From: Micrasema longulum
Lineage: Eukaryota > Arthropoda > Insecta > Trichoptera > Brachycentridae
Assembly (NCBI GenBank): GCA_022494885.1
Contig: JAGVSM010001653.1
Location: 21,202 to 85,201, forward strand
DNA length: 64,000 nucleotides
Reading direction: 5' to 3'
Below are positions 43,353 through 56,325 of this stretch, in pieces. How positions within the stretch are numbered: position 1 is the first letter of the stretch; each line of letters starts with the position of its first letter. The notes below the pieces were generated by a model. The model had not been told where the DNA came from and did no database searches. It saw only the letters and a program-made list of their open reading frames with translations. Both the position numbers and the translations under genes were made by a program.

Positions 43353-44964
43353 TTTTAAAAAATATATCTTTAAATTAACCTATCACATAATTTGGAAAAA
43401 AATTGACGTTAACGTGTCGCTCCCGCACATTTTTTCTGTCCAAAATGGGGGCAGAAAAAAACATTATTCAACAATTTAACAATTCCTATATATCTTGGTA
43501 TTGAAAAAAAGTATTTTTCGTAAACTCGCTCGTAATAGACCCGCGTCTCGCGCGTTCGAGGCTGTTACCGAGCTGGGACAAGACAATATTGTCGTGACTA
43601 TTGTATTGTCCACATGTAAACAGCCCTTTAAATCTGCACTGATTTAATTAGATTTAATAATGTCAAACATATTTTTAAAAATCATGTCACTTTCCGCACC
43701 CTGTGGTGCATAGGGCGGATCACTTTTCTTTAAATAAAAAAAGTTTATTGTTAAATTCCGAAAAAAGCATTCACAGTCTTTGCAGCTTGCCATTTTATAG
43801 CTTATTTAATTAAATACTATTTTTTATGGTTTATCGTAATCGATCTGCTGTGACCCAGAAGTGGGCCACAGTGGATCAACCTTAAGGTTACAGCGGATCA
43901 GACTTGAATACACTGAATTATGCTATTAAAATAAAATACAAGAGTTTTGTAAATTCTAAATAAAATACAAGGAGTTATGTAAATTCTCAATTTTACCGGA
44001 CTGAAGTTAAAAAATCTAATTTTCTATTTCGAGTTTCTTTGGGGTACCGGTTGTAATAACTGGCTTCCCTTTCCGTTGTGATGCTCATCCCTCTTTTCTC
44101 GGACCTGCTTTTGGTAATCTACGAAACTGGAAATGACGTAAAACTTTTTATTTGTATGAAAAAAAGCGATCCTCCGTGGAGCCAACATGAAATAATTCAC
44201 TGTAACTCAATGGCAGTTTTTAAAAATAGCAAGCTCCTCTCCCAACAAACTCAAATACTGAACTTTTATTAATGAAACATTGATCAATGATGGAAAAAAT
44301 CGAACCTTTATACGTTTATGATTCATATCATTAATTGTAGTGCTTTAACACTTATTGAAATTTCAAAACCGTATCCATATTAAACCAATCCATTCCATCC
44401 AACATCCAAATTAAAACCAGTATCCATATTAATATAAGCATTTTTAATTGCACAAATAATTTCTTTCAAATAAAACACCCGTATATAGAAAATTTTACAA
44501 AACTGTGTTTGTTTTCCGGTTAGTAATAGATAAATAATATCGGCATTGGTATTCAAGATTTGTAGTGACTGGCATTACCTCTACAATTTTCCATTATTTA
44601 TCTATCTTTTTTGTATTATAGAATAACCATGCTGCTGGATTTATATTTAACAAAGGTCCTTTTAATTACCGGTCAGATGCTTTATCGCGTTCACCGGACT
44701 CGCGGTATACATAACTGAAAACCGTTTTAAAGGCGGTCTTCCTATCGGTTTCGCTCATGCTAAAAAAATGTGTCAAAAATGTTTTAATTTTCTTATTTTT
44801 AAACAGCTATTTAAGAAAATTATTGTCATTCTTCCTCACGACCGAGTTGCCGTTGCTCGAACAATAGCAACAAACCGTTTCTATTGTATTATTCTATTCA
44901 CTGAACTAAGCAAGTTTGATTCGGGAAGTAACAGAGCTTTCTTCCTCAGCTTTGTTCTCTCCAC

Positions 44965-45078
44965 TGCTGGGCTGGTATTCCAAACGCTCTTGCGGCCGTA
45001 TTATCTCGTGTATTTGCATACAAAATTCACGAGAAAAACGGTCTTCTCGTGCCACGAGAGTGGTTCAAAATAGCACCC
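44965..45078. mobile_element. Small palindromic MITE, family V
   Basis: GCTGGTATTCCAAACGCTCTTGCGGCC faces GAGAGTGGTTCAAAATAGCACC. Central foldback GTGAATTTTG-type stem around ATTTGCATACAAAATTCACGAG. Homologous to 60868-60993. Confidence 0.65.
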
Positions 45079-45084
45079 CTGGAT

Positions 45085-45260
45085 TGCGGCCTCTTCCAAA
45101 CGTTTCCACTTCTTTCTATCCCCCGCTGTTTTCATTAATGTTCTACCGGCCATCGAGGCAATGTCGTCGGCCCATCTTTTTGTGGCCTTCCGACACCTCT
45201 TTTGCTTGGTCATGGCGAAGTACCGGATACTTGTTTCAATTTTCTCCATGATGTACAGTA
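45085..45260 (-). mobile_element. LINE C-terminal remnant
   Basis: Minus strand reads KRWADDIASMAGRTLMKTAG then DRKKWKRLEEA. It matches the RW-x-DD-I...W-x-x-x-A-x-DR-x-x-W-x-x-LEEA tail of arthropod LINE ORF2. Adjoins the family V MITE. Confidence 0.7.
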
Positions 45261-45611
45261 ATTTATTGTCTATTGAAATCAAGCGCCATAAAAAAAATAA
45301 CTCAATTAAAAATACATAAAAATAAATTTTAACTAATTTGCAAGACTGAGAGCATGGTGTTCTCTCGGATCCCGGTGGGATGTAGCGTATCTGTGGATAG
45401 CGTCTTAGTAGAACTGGTGAAAAAGTTTTAAGTATCTGGAAGTGGATTTATATGGGCAAACGGATTTACCGTGTGGAACAAGGCTACAATCATCTCAGAA
45501 CGTTTGAATAATTATTCATGTGTGGAAAAAATCCTGACATCAGCAGCAATTTTTTTTTATTTTTTTAAAATAAATATTTGCGATTATATGATTTACCAAC
45601 ATATTGAATTT

Positions 45612-45735
45612 TGGGGGCCATTTTCAACGAGTTGTAAATAACAAAATAAGAATCAAGTTGGGGAAGACTGGGATTCGAACCACGGACCTTTGAGCCGTGA
45701 GTCCGAGACACTAGTAACGGTACCACAACCCGATC
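45612..45735 (-). mobile_element. tRNA-derived SINE, family D
   Basis: Minus strand: GTGGTACCGTTACTAGTGTC, TCGGACTCACGGCTCAAAGG, GGTTCGAATCCCAG (B box), AACTTGATTC, GTTATTTACAACTCGTTGAA, AATGGCCCCC. Confidence 0.75.
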
Positions 45736-46030
45736 CTATGAAACATGTGTGCGATCCATCGCGACATGGGATCGAATGCAGAACAGACATTAAGATTACA
45801 AAAAACGCGGTAAGAGTGTCAGAAATGAGGGCGAGAGTCTCCGAGTCGGAGAAAGAAATTCAAAGATTAGGGAAATATGCGCGATCGAAGGTGTTGTTAG
45901 TTGGGGGAGGCAACGGAGAAGATATTGGTATGCACGCGTGAGAAGAATAGATCCATCCACACATCCTCACATGGCATCGCACGGCTAACCCCAAGGCTGA
46001 CGACTCCCGGGCAGACCGCCAAGGAGATGA
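45736..46030. other. GC-richer segment of unknown nature
   Basis: Contains GCGATCCATCGCGACATGGG ATCG and GGAGAAAGAAATTCAAAG. The 83-codon + strand frame (45690-45941) overlaps the SINE and has no known domain. It may be a LINE scrap. Confidence 0.3.
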
Positions 46031-47229
46031 AAAACAGGCCACAATGTCTTCACTAAGTAAGAAGTAGAAATTTGAAATAAGTTGATAAATATCAAATGCA
46101 GGTATGTCCACAACGATCCACCAGTGTCCATGTGGACCTACTAGCTTCTGAATTGAAACAGAGTTTTTTTTTTTTTTGTGTTTGTTTTTTTTAATGAGGC
46201 CATGTTTTAATTTGAACAGTACTAAAATGATCATTATTTTTTTCTCTACATTTTGAAGAACAAATATCAAAAAATGAATTGGGTGGACATACTGGCGTTT
46301 GATATTTATCAACTCAAATGTGCATAGATGCTGCTTGTTCAAAATACTATATAATATTGTAGGAACATTGGCGGGTTTATTACAATAACAAATGTTGGCG
46401 TATGTTAGTGCAAGATACTAATGTAAGCGACATTTGAATCGAAGGAGACCGCCCTGGTATTGATTTTACATCAAAATGGGAGGATAAGTATACCCGCCTT
46501 TAACGACGATACTATAGTTTAATGATTCCTTGATCGGTATATTTATTTATTTATGTATCTGCGGTACGTAGTATTATGTCATTTGGGTCAAACTAAGCAA
46601 GGGGGTAGCTACGTGATCAAAAATTCAATGCAGAAATAATTACAAAGCCATGTTGGGCTAAGAAATATGTACACGATGAATTGTGATAGCTTGCACCGGT
46701 CGAATAAGGTGCAGTAAGTAATTAGTGAATGCTGGCGTTTTATCCGCCCTTTTATGGTTAGTAAGATAATACATTATTTATTTCAATAAATGTGTATTTC
46801 AAAATATTGTGGGGAAGTAACTACGACTAAGTAACTTTGAAATCAACATTTTTTTAGTTAAAAACCTTAAGTATTCTCCCACATGCATTCAAAGCATATC
46901 ATACGATGAAGGTACGAAGATCTATTTTAGCTGTGAACATCAAGAACAAAATACTAGACTTACATATTATTACGATTTTAAGAAAGGTTCTCCATTTGTG
47001 CAAATACCTATACCACATTCAAAATGAACACGTGAAAATAGAAAGGCGCAAAATGGATTCATTACTTTTTAATTTCTTTTATTGCCTTCTACCAAAACAT
47101 GATAATATCGGCCAAAAACACGTTACATATCGTCGGCCTAATTTGTAAATCTCGTAAGTCTCAAACATTCCTTTGTTCAGAGGAGTAAAATCAGTTTTTA
47201 CTTCAGTAGCGAATTTATTTTTTAACCAT

Positions 47230-47640
47230 GTTTTGAGTATGTCCAAATGTTTGCAGACTTGCTGGATTTCCTCCATAGGGAGCTATTTAGATTTGAATTT
47301 GTTGCAACAGAGTGGGAAAATATTAGAGAAGAAGAAATAATAGAACAGAAGCATAAAAAAATCAAAATTGTTTTTAGGCGTTGCCTATGCCAAGTAGGTG
47401 AATTAATTCAGCCGGATGAATCTCACCCGCATAATAAAGGCTCAGGTCTTTTACTTCACAAAAATCAACAGATGGAATAGTTGATGAAATGTGGATGTTT
47501 AAACATAGGTAGAATGGTGAATGTTACAAAGTGTGTAAAGTGGCCACTTAAACCAGCCAATGACAGATCATAAGCCGTGTAAATGCCTAAACTTCCGAAT
47601 TCCCTTCTCAAAAATATTTTCCCTCTCTGTTGCAACTAAT
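47230..47640. repeat. Dispersed repeat family E, foldback copy
   Basis: GTATGTCCAAATGTTTGCAGAC, CATAGGGAGCTATTTAG and GTTGCAACAGAG at the left; CAACAGATGGAA, AAAGTGGCCACTTAAACCAG, CCAATGACAGATCATAAG and CTCTCTGTTGCAAC at the right. The outer parts are inverted copies. Confidence 0.7.
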
Positions 47641-48839
47641 TTATTTTTTGACTAAAAAATAAATAATGCAAGACTGTGTTATTATATAGTTTTTAATATA
47701 AGTTTCACACACATATATACATAGATTATTCGAAGTCATAACAGAAAACACCGAAGTATGTATCATTTTTGACCATTTGTGGACTTGCGAGTTTTACAAG
47801 CTAGAGTGACGATATTTACAAATTATTTCAATGAAAATAAGCATAGAAACGACAAAACCAGAAAAGACGATTAATAACAATATGTACACAAACGTAAAAA
47901 TAATGCAAATGTACAAGAATAACATTAATTTATTAATAGTTGCGATAATAAACACATAACTCACTAAAAAGATGTTTGAAAAATAATAATTATTTCTTTA
48001 ATTTTTAAATTTGTTGATGATTGTGAGATTCTAGGAAACGTTTAGAAATTATTTTCAATTTGATTCGTTTTCTTCAACCAACAATATTTTGAGTAGTCGT
48101 GTAAGTATTTATTTACTACTAGCGGACCCGACAGACGTTATCCTGCCCGAACGTTGGCTTGCCTGCTATAAGCTTGGAAAAAGACTTTTCATTGATAAGT
48201 AGGTTGGTACCTAAGTACTTGTTTGTGGTTAAATTCCATAACTAAAAATTGTTAATATTGGATTTAAGTAGGTACCCAGGTACTTGTTTATGGTTGAATT
48301 CCAAAACATTGAGAAAATATTTTTTCAAATATGGCATTCATTTTGCAAACGTCAAACTCCGGTCTTTTCACCAACAGAGGGGTGTACTTATGTAGGAAAA
48401 CGATTTTAAAAAATGTATTGAATTTAATGTTATTTTAGTATTACCAAAAATCCAGAATAAATAAATAAATAGGTTGAAATTATAAAGAATTTAAGGAAAG
48501 GATCTGGTTAAGATCCACAAAAAACAAATGCTGTTTGTAAACATTCAAAAACAAACTTTTTTATACACAAAAAAACAACATCTTTCCATTTTTTTGTAAA
48601 TGCATTCTCCTCGAATGCAATCCTGGTAGACCGATGAATAAAACATTTATGCTCCTTACTTCTTTTTTACACATTAGATTGAAGATTTTAATATCTACGA
48701 ACACGCACAGCGCAAAGACCTATATTTCTCTGAAGACCGCACGTAAATCGGCTAACCCGTTTAGGAGGAGTTGGGTGACATCACACGTACAGAGGAATAA
48801 TATATATAAAGATTAATTTAAAATGTTCGTATCCATAAT

Positions 48840-49190
48840 CAATTACCGAAAACACTGCGCGACCGGGTCAGAAATGAATTTATACAAGAAACGTTCGAAA
48901 TCGAAAATATGTTGCACTGAATCAGATCCCGTAGAAGCTTCTGGAGAGACCACACAAATAGAATGAGCAGCGATAGACTGGTGTCTATTGCAGCCAAAGA
49001 ATTGCCTTCCGGACGGCGCCCACCTGAGCAATGGAAGGATAGTTGATCCTCATCACGGGAGACTGAGTAGTCTAAGTAGAACAGATCGTCAGATTTACAA
49101 GAAGACAAAGAAGACGAAGAAGTATTTATAATCTGTAGAAGAACCCGCAATGGGGTTGAATTGTATGAGGTTCGCACACTGTTGAATATT
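48840..49190 (+). mobile_element. LINE C-terminal remnant
   Basis: Plus strand: LPKTLRDRVRNEFIQETFEI, RSRRSFWRDHTNRMSSDRLV, SIAAKELPSGRRPPEQWKDS, with stops. W-x-x-H-x-x-RM-x-x-DRL...GRR is the retrotransposon tail signature. Confidence 0.6.
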
Positions 49191-50034
49191 AATTTATGAA
49201 GTGAAAATTCCCGACTATTCGCAATTAACTTGAAAGCTTAATTAGCATTTCTGATTGCACCGGGAACTAATGAAGGCTCTAATTTACTTCCACGCGAGTT
49301 ATGGCACTTGTGAACCACTAGTTGTATTGTATTATTTCATTGTCTTATTTTACCTTAAAATTATTAATTGGAATACGAAAACTTAAAAAAAAAAATTATA
49401 TCCAGTACATTTCTGTTGTAATATATTATTTTTATTTTGACTTTTATTGCGTTGTCTATTTTCTTAAAAATAAAATATGTTTCTATTATTAACAGCCAAA
49501 ATATTTTGTAGTCTGATGATTAAAATACTTAAAATATTTTTACATTATGCACAAAAAGTTAAATAAAAAATATAATAATAATTTACTCCAAAATTACTAT
49601 TCTATACCTTCACAACCACACAAGTACATAACTTACCTATGTATTTTCCCATATATTACCTATATATTTTAAATTCGTGCGCTTGTTGATATAAATGACA
49701 TGTCGTTTATGAAATTCGGTTGAGGGATTACCATAACCATACGGTTTCTGGCGTAACGTGTTGAAAACTTCATAATTCATTATAATAATACACAAGCATG
49801 GATAATATTCAAATTTGTCACGTAAGAACCAGCGCAAAACACGAGACTGCCACATCTGTGTGGTTCCTTCGTATGTCGTGTACAGACTACAAAATTTGCT
49901 TCGATAATATGGAGTACCTAAAGAAAATCATCACCTTCTGGTTTCTGGCACCGATCACAATGGGAAGTTAAAGGAGTTATCTTCAATTGTTTATAAAGTA
50001 AAATCCAACCGTTCCCAGCGAGTTAAAGTTAGTC

Positions 50035-50690
50035 ATGTGATTAGCAAGAAGCTTATTAATTACTTTGGTGTTCCACAAGGCAGTGTACTTGGGCCATCCT
50101 ATTTTAAATTTATGGACAAATTACGTGTTTTGCAGATGACACCGTTATACTTATTCAAGACAATGTCTGGAATTCTGAATAAAAGAAATCTTAAAAAACA
50201 TAGATTATGTAAGGTCATGGCCAGATCCAAACCGTCTGACACTAAACTCGAATAAGACTCAACACATTGCTTTTAGGAGAAGAACAATTAAAGGACTACC
50301 GAAATCTGATTTAAATATCAAACTTTATGACAACAAACTTACAATACACACTTGCAAATGTCCTGTCTGGCAACGGGTGGATGGTATAAAATATTTTGGT
50401 TTATACATTGATTCCCCCTTACGTTGGAATGAACACATAATACAAATAACAAATAGACTGAATAAATGAACATTGAAGAATAAGAGGAAACATAACCCTA
50501 GCAATATCCAAAATGTTATACTTTGCATTGTGCCATCCACAAATTGAATATGGCATCATAGCACGGGGAGTAGCAAGGGAGGCAGCACTCCATCCAATGT
50601 ATTTTGCACATAGAGCCACTCTAAAAGTCCTCTTGAAAGTGCCCATCGTACACCCACAGAAAAAGTATCAACAATGTTCAACGTAATGAG
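50035..50690 (+). mobile_element. LINE reverse transcriptase remnant
   Basis: GVPQGSVLGPSYFKFMD (RT block with VPQGSVLGP), then, one frame over, FADDTVILI (the catalytic FADD motif), later LNLKLYDNKL-like and YFGLYIDSPLRWNEHI, and LCHPQIEYGIIARG. Frameshifts break it. The order matches Jockey/CR1 elements. Confidence 0.85.
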
Positions 50691-51599
50691 TAAAAGAAAA
50701 ACATTTTCAAAAGTCACTAAGTTTCAGATCCTAAAAGATAAAACAAAGCATACTTATACACAAACGGAAACGAGGTTTACGGGTAAAGAACTATTCAAAG
50801 TACTTAAATGCCTAGCGGTGTATGGACAGCGAAGTCACCTGTTCATAGGAATCAAATAATAAAATATAAATAAAAAGATTGATTATGGACCTATCGGAGC
50901 AATTAGTGGAAAACTTAATTTATGCTAGGGTCAAAGCACCAATGAATGACCGCTTAAGGTTCCACATTAAAGGTATAAATTTCATTATTTAAGCGTACAA
51001 AATAAAAGAAAACAATAAAAAACACATTAATTTTTCCAAGTACTTAGACTTTTTTTATTGAAATACGAGTAATACAATTATAATTAATATAACTCTAAAA
51101 AATAGCAGAATCACCAGTGAATGACCACTACTACCCCAGTAAAAATAATACTCAGATTTAGTTACATCATAACATTATAAAACACCCTAACACATTAGAA
51201 TATGGATATATTTATTGCATAAGAAATAGCATCAAATAAAAGACTTACCACACCTTTCCTTATAAAAACACTATCAATCTCAGAACAATAACGGGAAGAC
51301 GCACTATTACCTTTTGACAACTCACAGTTCAAAACTGATAGATTTGTTTCTTACCAAAAGATGTGTCCGCCTACTGCTTTTGTCATAGTTTCTAGTGTTA
51401 AAAGTTTTTCGACTGGACACATGTAGCAATTCTTATTATATTGTGTTTTATTAACCAATGGTCATTTACTGGGGGATAGTCATTTACTGGTGCTCATTAT
51501 ATTTGTGAAAAACTTTAACTGGGTGTATGTACTATTTTGTATATTTATATAATAACTGTTGTTTTTCCTAAATAAATAAAATATTTTATTGAACTTTTA

Positions 51600-51920
51600 T
51601 TATTTAACATATTACAACAGAGATGAAGAACATTTAAGAAAAGGTAATATAGAAGTCTAGGCATCTACAGGGCTTATGACCTGTCAATGGCTGGTTTAAG
51701 TGGCCACTTTACACACTGTGTAACATTCACCATTCTGCCTATATTCCTTCAATTCTTTCATCTGTTGATGTTTGTGAAGTTAAAGAGCTGAAACCCTTAT
51801 TATTAGATGCCTAGACTTCTTATTACCTTTTCTTAAATGTTCTTCATCTCTGTTGTAATATGTTAATATAAACAGCTCCCCAGGTAGTTGAATCCAGTCC
51901 TTGTCTACAAAAATTTGGAC
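51600..51920. repeat. Dispersed repeat family E, clear foldback
   Basis: 51606-51665 (AACATATTACAACAGAGATG ... AGTCTAGGCATC) is inverted at about 51808-51866. The enclosed block GGCTGGTTTAAGTGGCCACT, ACACACTGTGTAACATTCACC is the family end segment; the right side runs into GACAAGGACTGGATTC-type ends (inverted). Confidence 0.75.
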
Positions 51921-52949
51921 AAACTCAAAATATTGTTTTATTATTTATCCTAAAAATATCTTCAATAAATAACGCTTATAAGAGGTAAATTTTTACTATG
52001 GCAAAATTTTGTAAATATTTGTTTTCTTTTTTTTTTAAATTGAAGGTCTAAAAATATATAAATAGGAAAGAAAAATAAACGAAACCCCACGTATGCACAC
52101 AATATTCTGTTCATGTATGTACCACCCCACGTTTTCATAATATCGATCCATTGCTTAGCCCTTAAGGGTTTCCGGTCTTTTAATTAAACGCCTTAAACAT
52201 ATTATTTTATTTGTATTGTTATTTTGGTCCAATTAAATTCCTAAAAATATCCTCAATAAATACGGGGTAAAGGCTTATAAAGGGTAAATTTTATTTATGG
52301 TAAAATTGTGTTAACATTTGTTTTAATTTATTTTAATTAAAGGTGTAAAAATGTACAGTAAGCAGCATTTAAGGGAAGAAAGAATAAACAAAAACTCACG
52401 TACTAACATAATATATGTACACGAACCTCCCCGAAACGTTGACTAAAAATACACTTGGGTGGGTTTATTTTTAGGGGAATGTTCACCTGTAACATTGGCA
52501 GTAAACAAATTCCTTCCGGCATTTTGAATACATCAAATCCACGCTTCCAGTGAAAAATTACATAAAAAATTCTTGCGGTAATTAATAACAAATTCTTAGA
52601 GCTTCCGTTTTAATTTAAATCATAAATATTTATTTTGCTCTTTTATAATTAGATAGAAATTTTCTGTGTTTAAGCGGGACCTTTTTTAGATTTTTTTTCA
52701 TTAAATAAAAGATGCCTAAACAATTAAAATCAATTATAACAATTTCTTGCCATGATCGCCAAAAGATCGTAACTGACAGGAACTTAGGAGCAATATTTGT
52801 CGGGAGAACATTTCCTCTTCTCAATTATCAAGAAATTCACTTTGGGAACGAAGTTTCGTTTCAAATATTTATTTTATTGGTCTCAATACGAACGAACTTA
52901 CGAATCGAAATTGTGACGGAATACGCGCTCGGAATCCTCGACGAGTGTT

Positions 52950-53045
52950 ATTGATTCGATTGCTACTCTCAGGTAAACTCCTGAAAAAAGAAATCAAGTG
53001 GAGAAAAGTCCGCCTCGTGGAGTAGTGGTTGGCGTGTTCGCCTTA
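52950..53045 (+). mobile_element. SINE family B, 5' head and A box only
   Basis: GCTACTCTCAGGTAAACTCC, GAAATCAAGTGGAGAAAAGT, CCGCCTCGTGGAGTAGTGGT. It breaks off after GTGTTCGCC. It preserves the head to tRNA junction seen in the full copies. Confidence 0.7.
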
Positions 53046-53572
53046 ATATAGTAGTTTACAAATTACGTATGTTTTGATACTTGATTTAGTATGTATAGCG
53101 ATTTATTTGGTGCGTTTGTAGGGAAGGTGAATAAATTTCCATAGAATAGGTTATAAAATAATAATTTATGTACATAATTACTTCAATATATATTTATGAT
53201 GAATTCATTAATACTGTGATGACGCACGAAGCATCACAATACAAATCTATGTACGCACGGATTAGTATGGAATTAAAACTCACATTCACATTTGAGGCTA
53301 GAATTAATCTCGGAATGAAATATAGAACACGAATCAATTAATATGTTTATGTGGGCATTCTGCTAAAAAGCATTAAGTCAAAATTTTTCTGTTTTGACTT
53401 AACGCTGAGGTAATATAAGTCCTGTATACACTACATGCCGAATTATTTTCCGTGATAAGTCAAAAGAATATAAATCCGTTCAGGTAATATGAAAAAAAAA
53501 CCACGCGAGTTTTAAAGTTGGTATATATATATCCTCAGAATAATAATTCACCAGAGAAGCACTTGATTTTTA

Positions 53573-53745
53573 GTTTAACAACAAACGTGTAACGGACGGT
53601 TTCAGTTTGCGCTTGCAATTTTCGACCTGAGTACCTACAGCCCGTTGTATCGCTGTTAACTGTAGCCAACTTCGCGAGCGATAATCATATAATGTTTTTG
53701 TCCGTATGGGCGACTCTATTAGTCAGTGGCGTGTTATTACTCTAA
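53573..53745 (-). repeat. Dispersed repeat W, inverted relative to 33738-33906
   Basis: TTAGTTTAACAACAAACGTG, GACGGTTTCAG, CGCTTGCAATTTTCGACC, CAGCCCGTTGTATCGCTG, ATGGGCGACTCTATTAG. Confidence 0.7.
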
Positions 53746-53883
53746 GCTAAAACTGAAAGCTCTGAAAACAATATGGAATCCACCAATGAAAATGAATAAT
53801 TCATCTAAAACTATTTTTTTTATTAATAAAATTATTATACCAAAAACATTATTTCTTAACTATTTGTTTTTATTGCTTTATTA

Positions 53884-54291
53884 TTAACCAAAACTCTTCA
53901 TAAAGCAAAATGTAAAACATACTACTTCTAATACCATCACGCCATTTCCATTTCGCCGGTAGGCAGAGAAAATGGACCGCCACGCACGTCTATCCTGGCA
54001 TACATTCCTAGCTTCTATAACATTCATACATCTTGTCATGCACGTCCTTCGGTTCTGTCTGCTTTTGAAATGACCAGACTTAAGATTTTCACGCGTCTTC
54101 CTTGCTCGTTCTCGCCCCACGTTGCCGTCCATTCTCGCCATATATACCAGTTTTACCATTCTCTCGCCATCCATTCGTTCTACATGCCCGAACCGTCTCA
54201 GAGACCCTTTCTTAATGTTATCAATTACACCTGACTTAGATTTACACTCTCCTGATTTCATCATTTCACAAGTCGCACAAAGTGACTTCAT
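53884..54291 (-). mobile_element. LINE C-terminal remnant (GHVERM family)
   Basis: Minus strand: IDNIKKGSLRRFGHVERMDG, ERMVKLVYMARMDGNVGRER, KSGHFKSRQNRRTCMTRCMN, VCQDRRAWRSIFSAY. This tail is common in arthropod, notably lepidopteran, genomes. Truncated upstream; a 135-codon frame remains open. Homologous to 55515-56085 and 61240-61480. Confidence 0.75.
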
Positions 54292-54535
54292 TATGTGACT
54301 TGCATGTAAAATAATACCCCACTATGGTATTCCGTCTCAGCTATGAATTAAGTCATAACAATACTTTATAATATATTTTAAAATAAACTTTTTTTTTTAA
54401 TAAAAACTTTTTTATTGTAGTTGATAGATCAATGCATGTAGAATTTCTTATAATTAGCTTTATAATGCTAAGTTATACAAGTAATTGTTAATGCCTAATA
54501 GACCTCAAATATTTTTAAACTAGTAATTTTGAAAT

Positions 54536-55058
54536 GATTATGATAAAATTTTAAATAAACTTATCAATGAAACTTCATGGTTTAGTTTTACTCTTATTAT
54601 TTCGAGCAACGAGCGCTTTCGCCTAAGTAGGCATCTTCAAGACTGGTGAATTGTTTACAGCGTTTACAGTTTTTATACTATTCATAACATATTTTGGAGA
54701 TAAGATCAAATTAGTATTTTAACAGGGGACAGAAAACTCTGTTGTAGTTCGCCATGTGTTCTTTTCCCACATTTTAAATAATAAAAGCTTAATCCTAATT
54801 TCGGTCCAAAAACTCCCAAAAATGAGCTGTTTAGCAAACTAGTTGTAAATATTTATGTTTTCTGTCCCCTGTTAAAATACTTATTTGATCTTATCTCCAA
54901 AATATGTTATGAATAGTATAAAAACTGTAAACTTTGTAAACAATTCACCAGTCTTGAAGATGACTACTTAGGCGAAAGCGCTCGTTGGTCGAAATAATAA
55001 AAAGTAAAACTAAACCAAGAAGTTTCATTGATAAGTTTATTTAAGATTTTATCATAAT
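54536..55058. repeat. 0.52-kb inverted repeat with ~200-bp arms
   Basis: Left arm about 54536-54735 and right arm about 54858-55058 are near-perfect reverse complements. Both carry GCGCTTTCGCCTAAGTAG, ATCTTCAAGACTGGTGAATTG, CATAACATATTTTGGAGATAAG and ACAGGGGACAGAAAA. The GCGAAAGCGCTCGTTG...GAAGATG signature resembles Penelope-like terminal repeats in head-to-head arrangement. Spacer about 120 bp. Confidence 0.85.
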
Positions 55059-55514
55059 CCTTAACCATGGAGTTTTATTAAGAAATATCAACAAAAAACA
55101 TCAATATTAGTAATTTTGACTTATCGCTTTCTCTCAGAATGCCCACGATATGTACGTAGTCTCATTAATTTCTTAATTCAATCAATCAATCAATCATGTC
55201 AGCGTAACCTACATATACTCGTAATAGATGATCGCGATGTGCTGTGTTTGTTTTTACAAATGCAGTCTCTTAAGCACCACCGGGTGCGGATAAGTACAGG
55301 GAAACTTCTTTTTAAACAGGGGATACTTTCCCACAGCACCGTTTAAAATCGTATTTACTAAAAAAGAAACAATTTTGGCTAGGATTTTTTTAAATGAAAT
55401 TGTTTACGAATTATTTTACGTTTTTTTCCCTTAAAATTTTCTTCTTAAATATAACATTACATAAAAGTACTCAAAAAAAATCGTAACAAAGATTAACAAA
55501 TTACAACAGGGATG

Positions 55515-56085
55515 GAGAATACCTTCTACTACTACTACCATCACGCCATTTCCCCGTAGGGGTAGGCAGAGAGAATGGACCGTCACACACGTCTATCCTG
55601 GCATACAATCCTAGCCTCTTCCACATTCATACATCTTGTCATACATGCCCTTCGGTTCTGTCTGCTTTTGACATGACCAGACTTAAGATTTTGGTTTATC
55701 TGATCATGCCACGTCTTCCTTGGTCGTCCTCGTCTCACGTTGCCGTTCATTTTCGCCATATATACTTGTTTTACCATTCTTTAGTCGTCCATTCGTTCTA
55801 CGTGACCAAACCATCTCAGAGACCCTTTCTTAATCTTATCAATTATACTTGTCTCAGATTTACACTCTCGCCTGATTTCATCATTCGTAACCCTGTCATA
55901 CATTGATTTCCCACACATTCGTAGAGAGTAAGAGATCGCATTTCAACCGCGTTCACTCGGCTTTCATCCTTCCTCTGCCAGTTCCATGTTTCACTTCCAT
56001 ACACAAGTGTTGGGACTAAAACTCCGTTGTGCACTGCCAGTTTAGCTTCGATTGACATATTCAAGAATATCTTAGAAAAGGGACT
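55515..56085 (-). mobile_element. LINE C-terminal remnant (GHVERM family), longer copy
   Basis: Minus strand: AKLAVHNGVLVPTLVYGSET, WNWQRKDESRVNAVEMRSLT, frameshifts, then WFGH/RLG-like, KQVYMAKMNGNVRRGRPRKT, RQNRRACMTRCMNVEEARIV, CQDRR. YGSETW and NAVEMR place it just after the RT domain. Confidence 0.8.
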
Positions 56086-56099
56086 ATAAGCTAAAAAAA

Positions 56100-56185
56100 G
56101 GCTAAACATTTTTGAGAAGGGAATATGGAAGTCTAGGCATCTACAGGGCTTATGACCTGTCATTGGCTGGTTTACGTGGCTACTC
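56100..56185 (+). repeat. Dispersed repeat family E, fragment
   Basis: TTTGAGAAGGGAATATGGAAG, AGGCATCTACAGGGCTTATG, CATTGGCTGGTTTACGTGGC. Confidence 0.7.
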
Positions 56186-56212
56186 TACACCCTGTATCAT
56201 TCATCATTTAAA

Positions 56213-56325
56213 AAAAAAATCTTTGTTCCAAATATATTTTTTAAATATGCTAATTTGTCTTCTTGCCCATACTGATCATTGTGGTTTCGGATGTGACAGG
56301 GTTTAAAGAACATCCTGTATAAAGG
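56213..56325 (+). repeat. MITE family H, right half only
   Basis: TATGCTAATTTGTCTTCTTG, ACTGATCATTGTGGTTTCGG, GACAGGGTTTAAAGAACATCC, then TGTATAA. The GC-rich core and left arm are missing. Confidence 0.75.

Noticed and set aside
45860..46342. 160-codon minus-strand frame
   Set aside because: No domain; includes a homopolymer-derived KKNKHKKKKN stretch and spans unrelated repeats.
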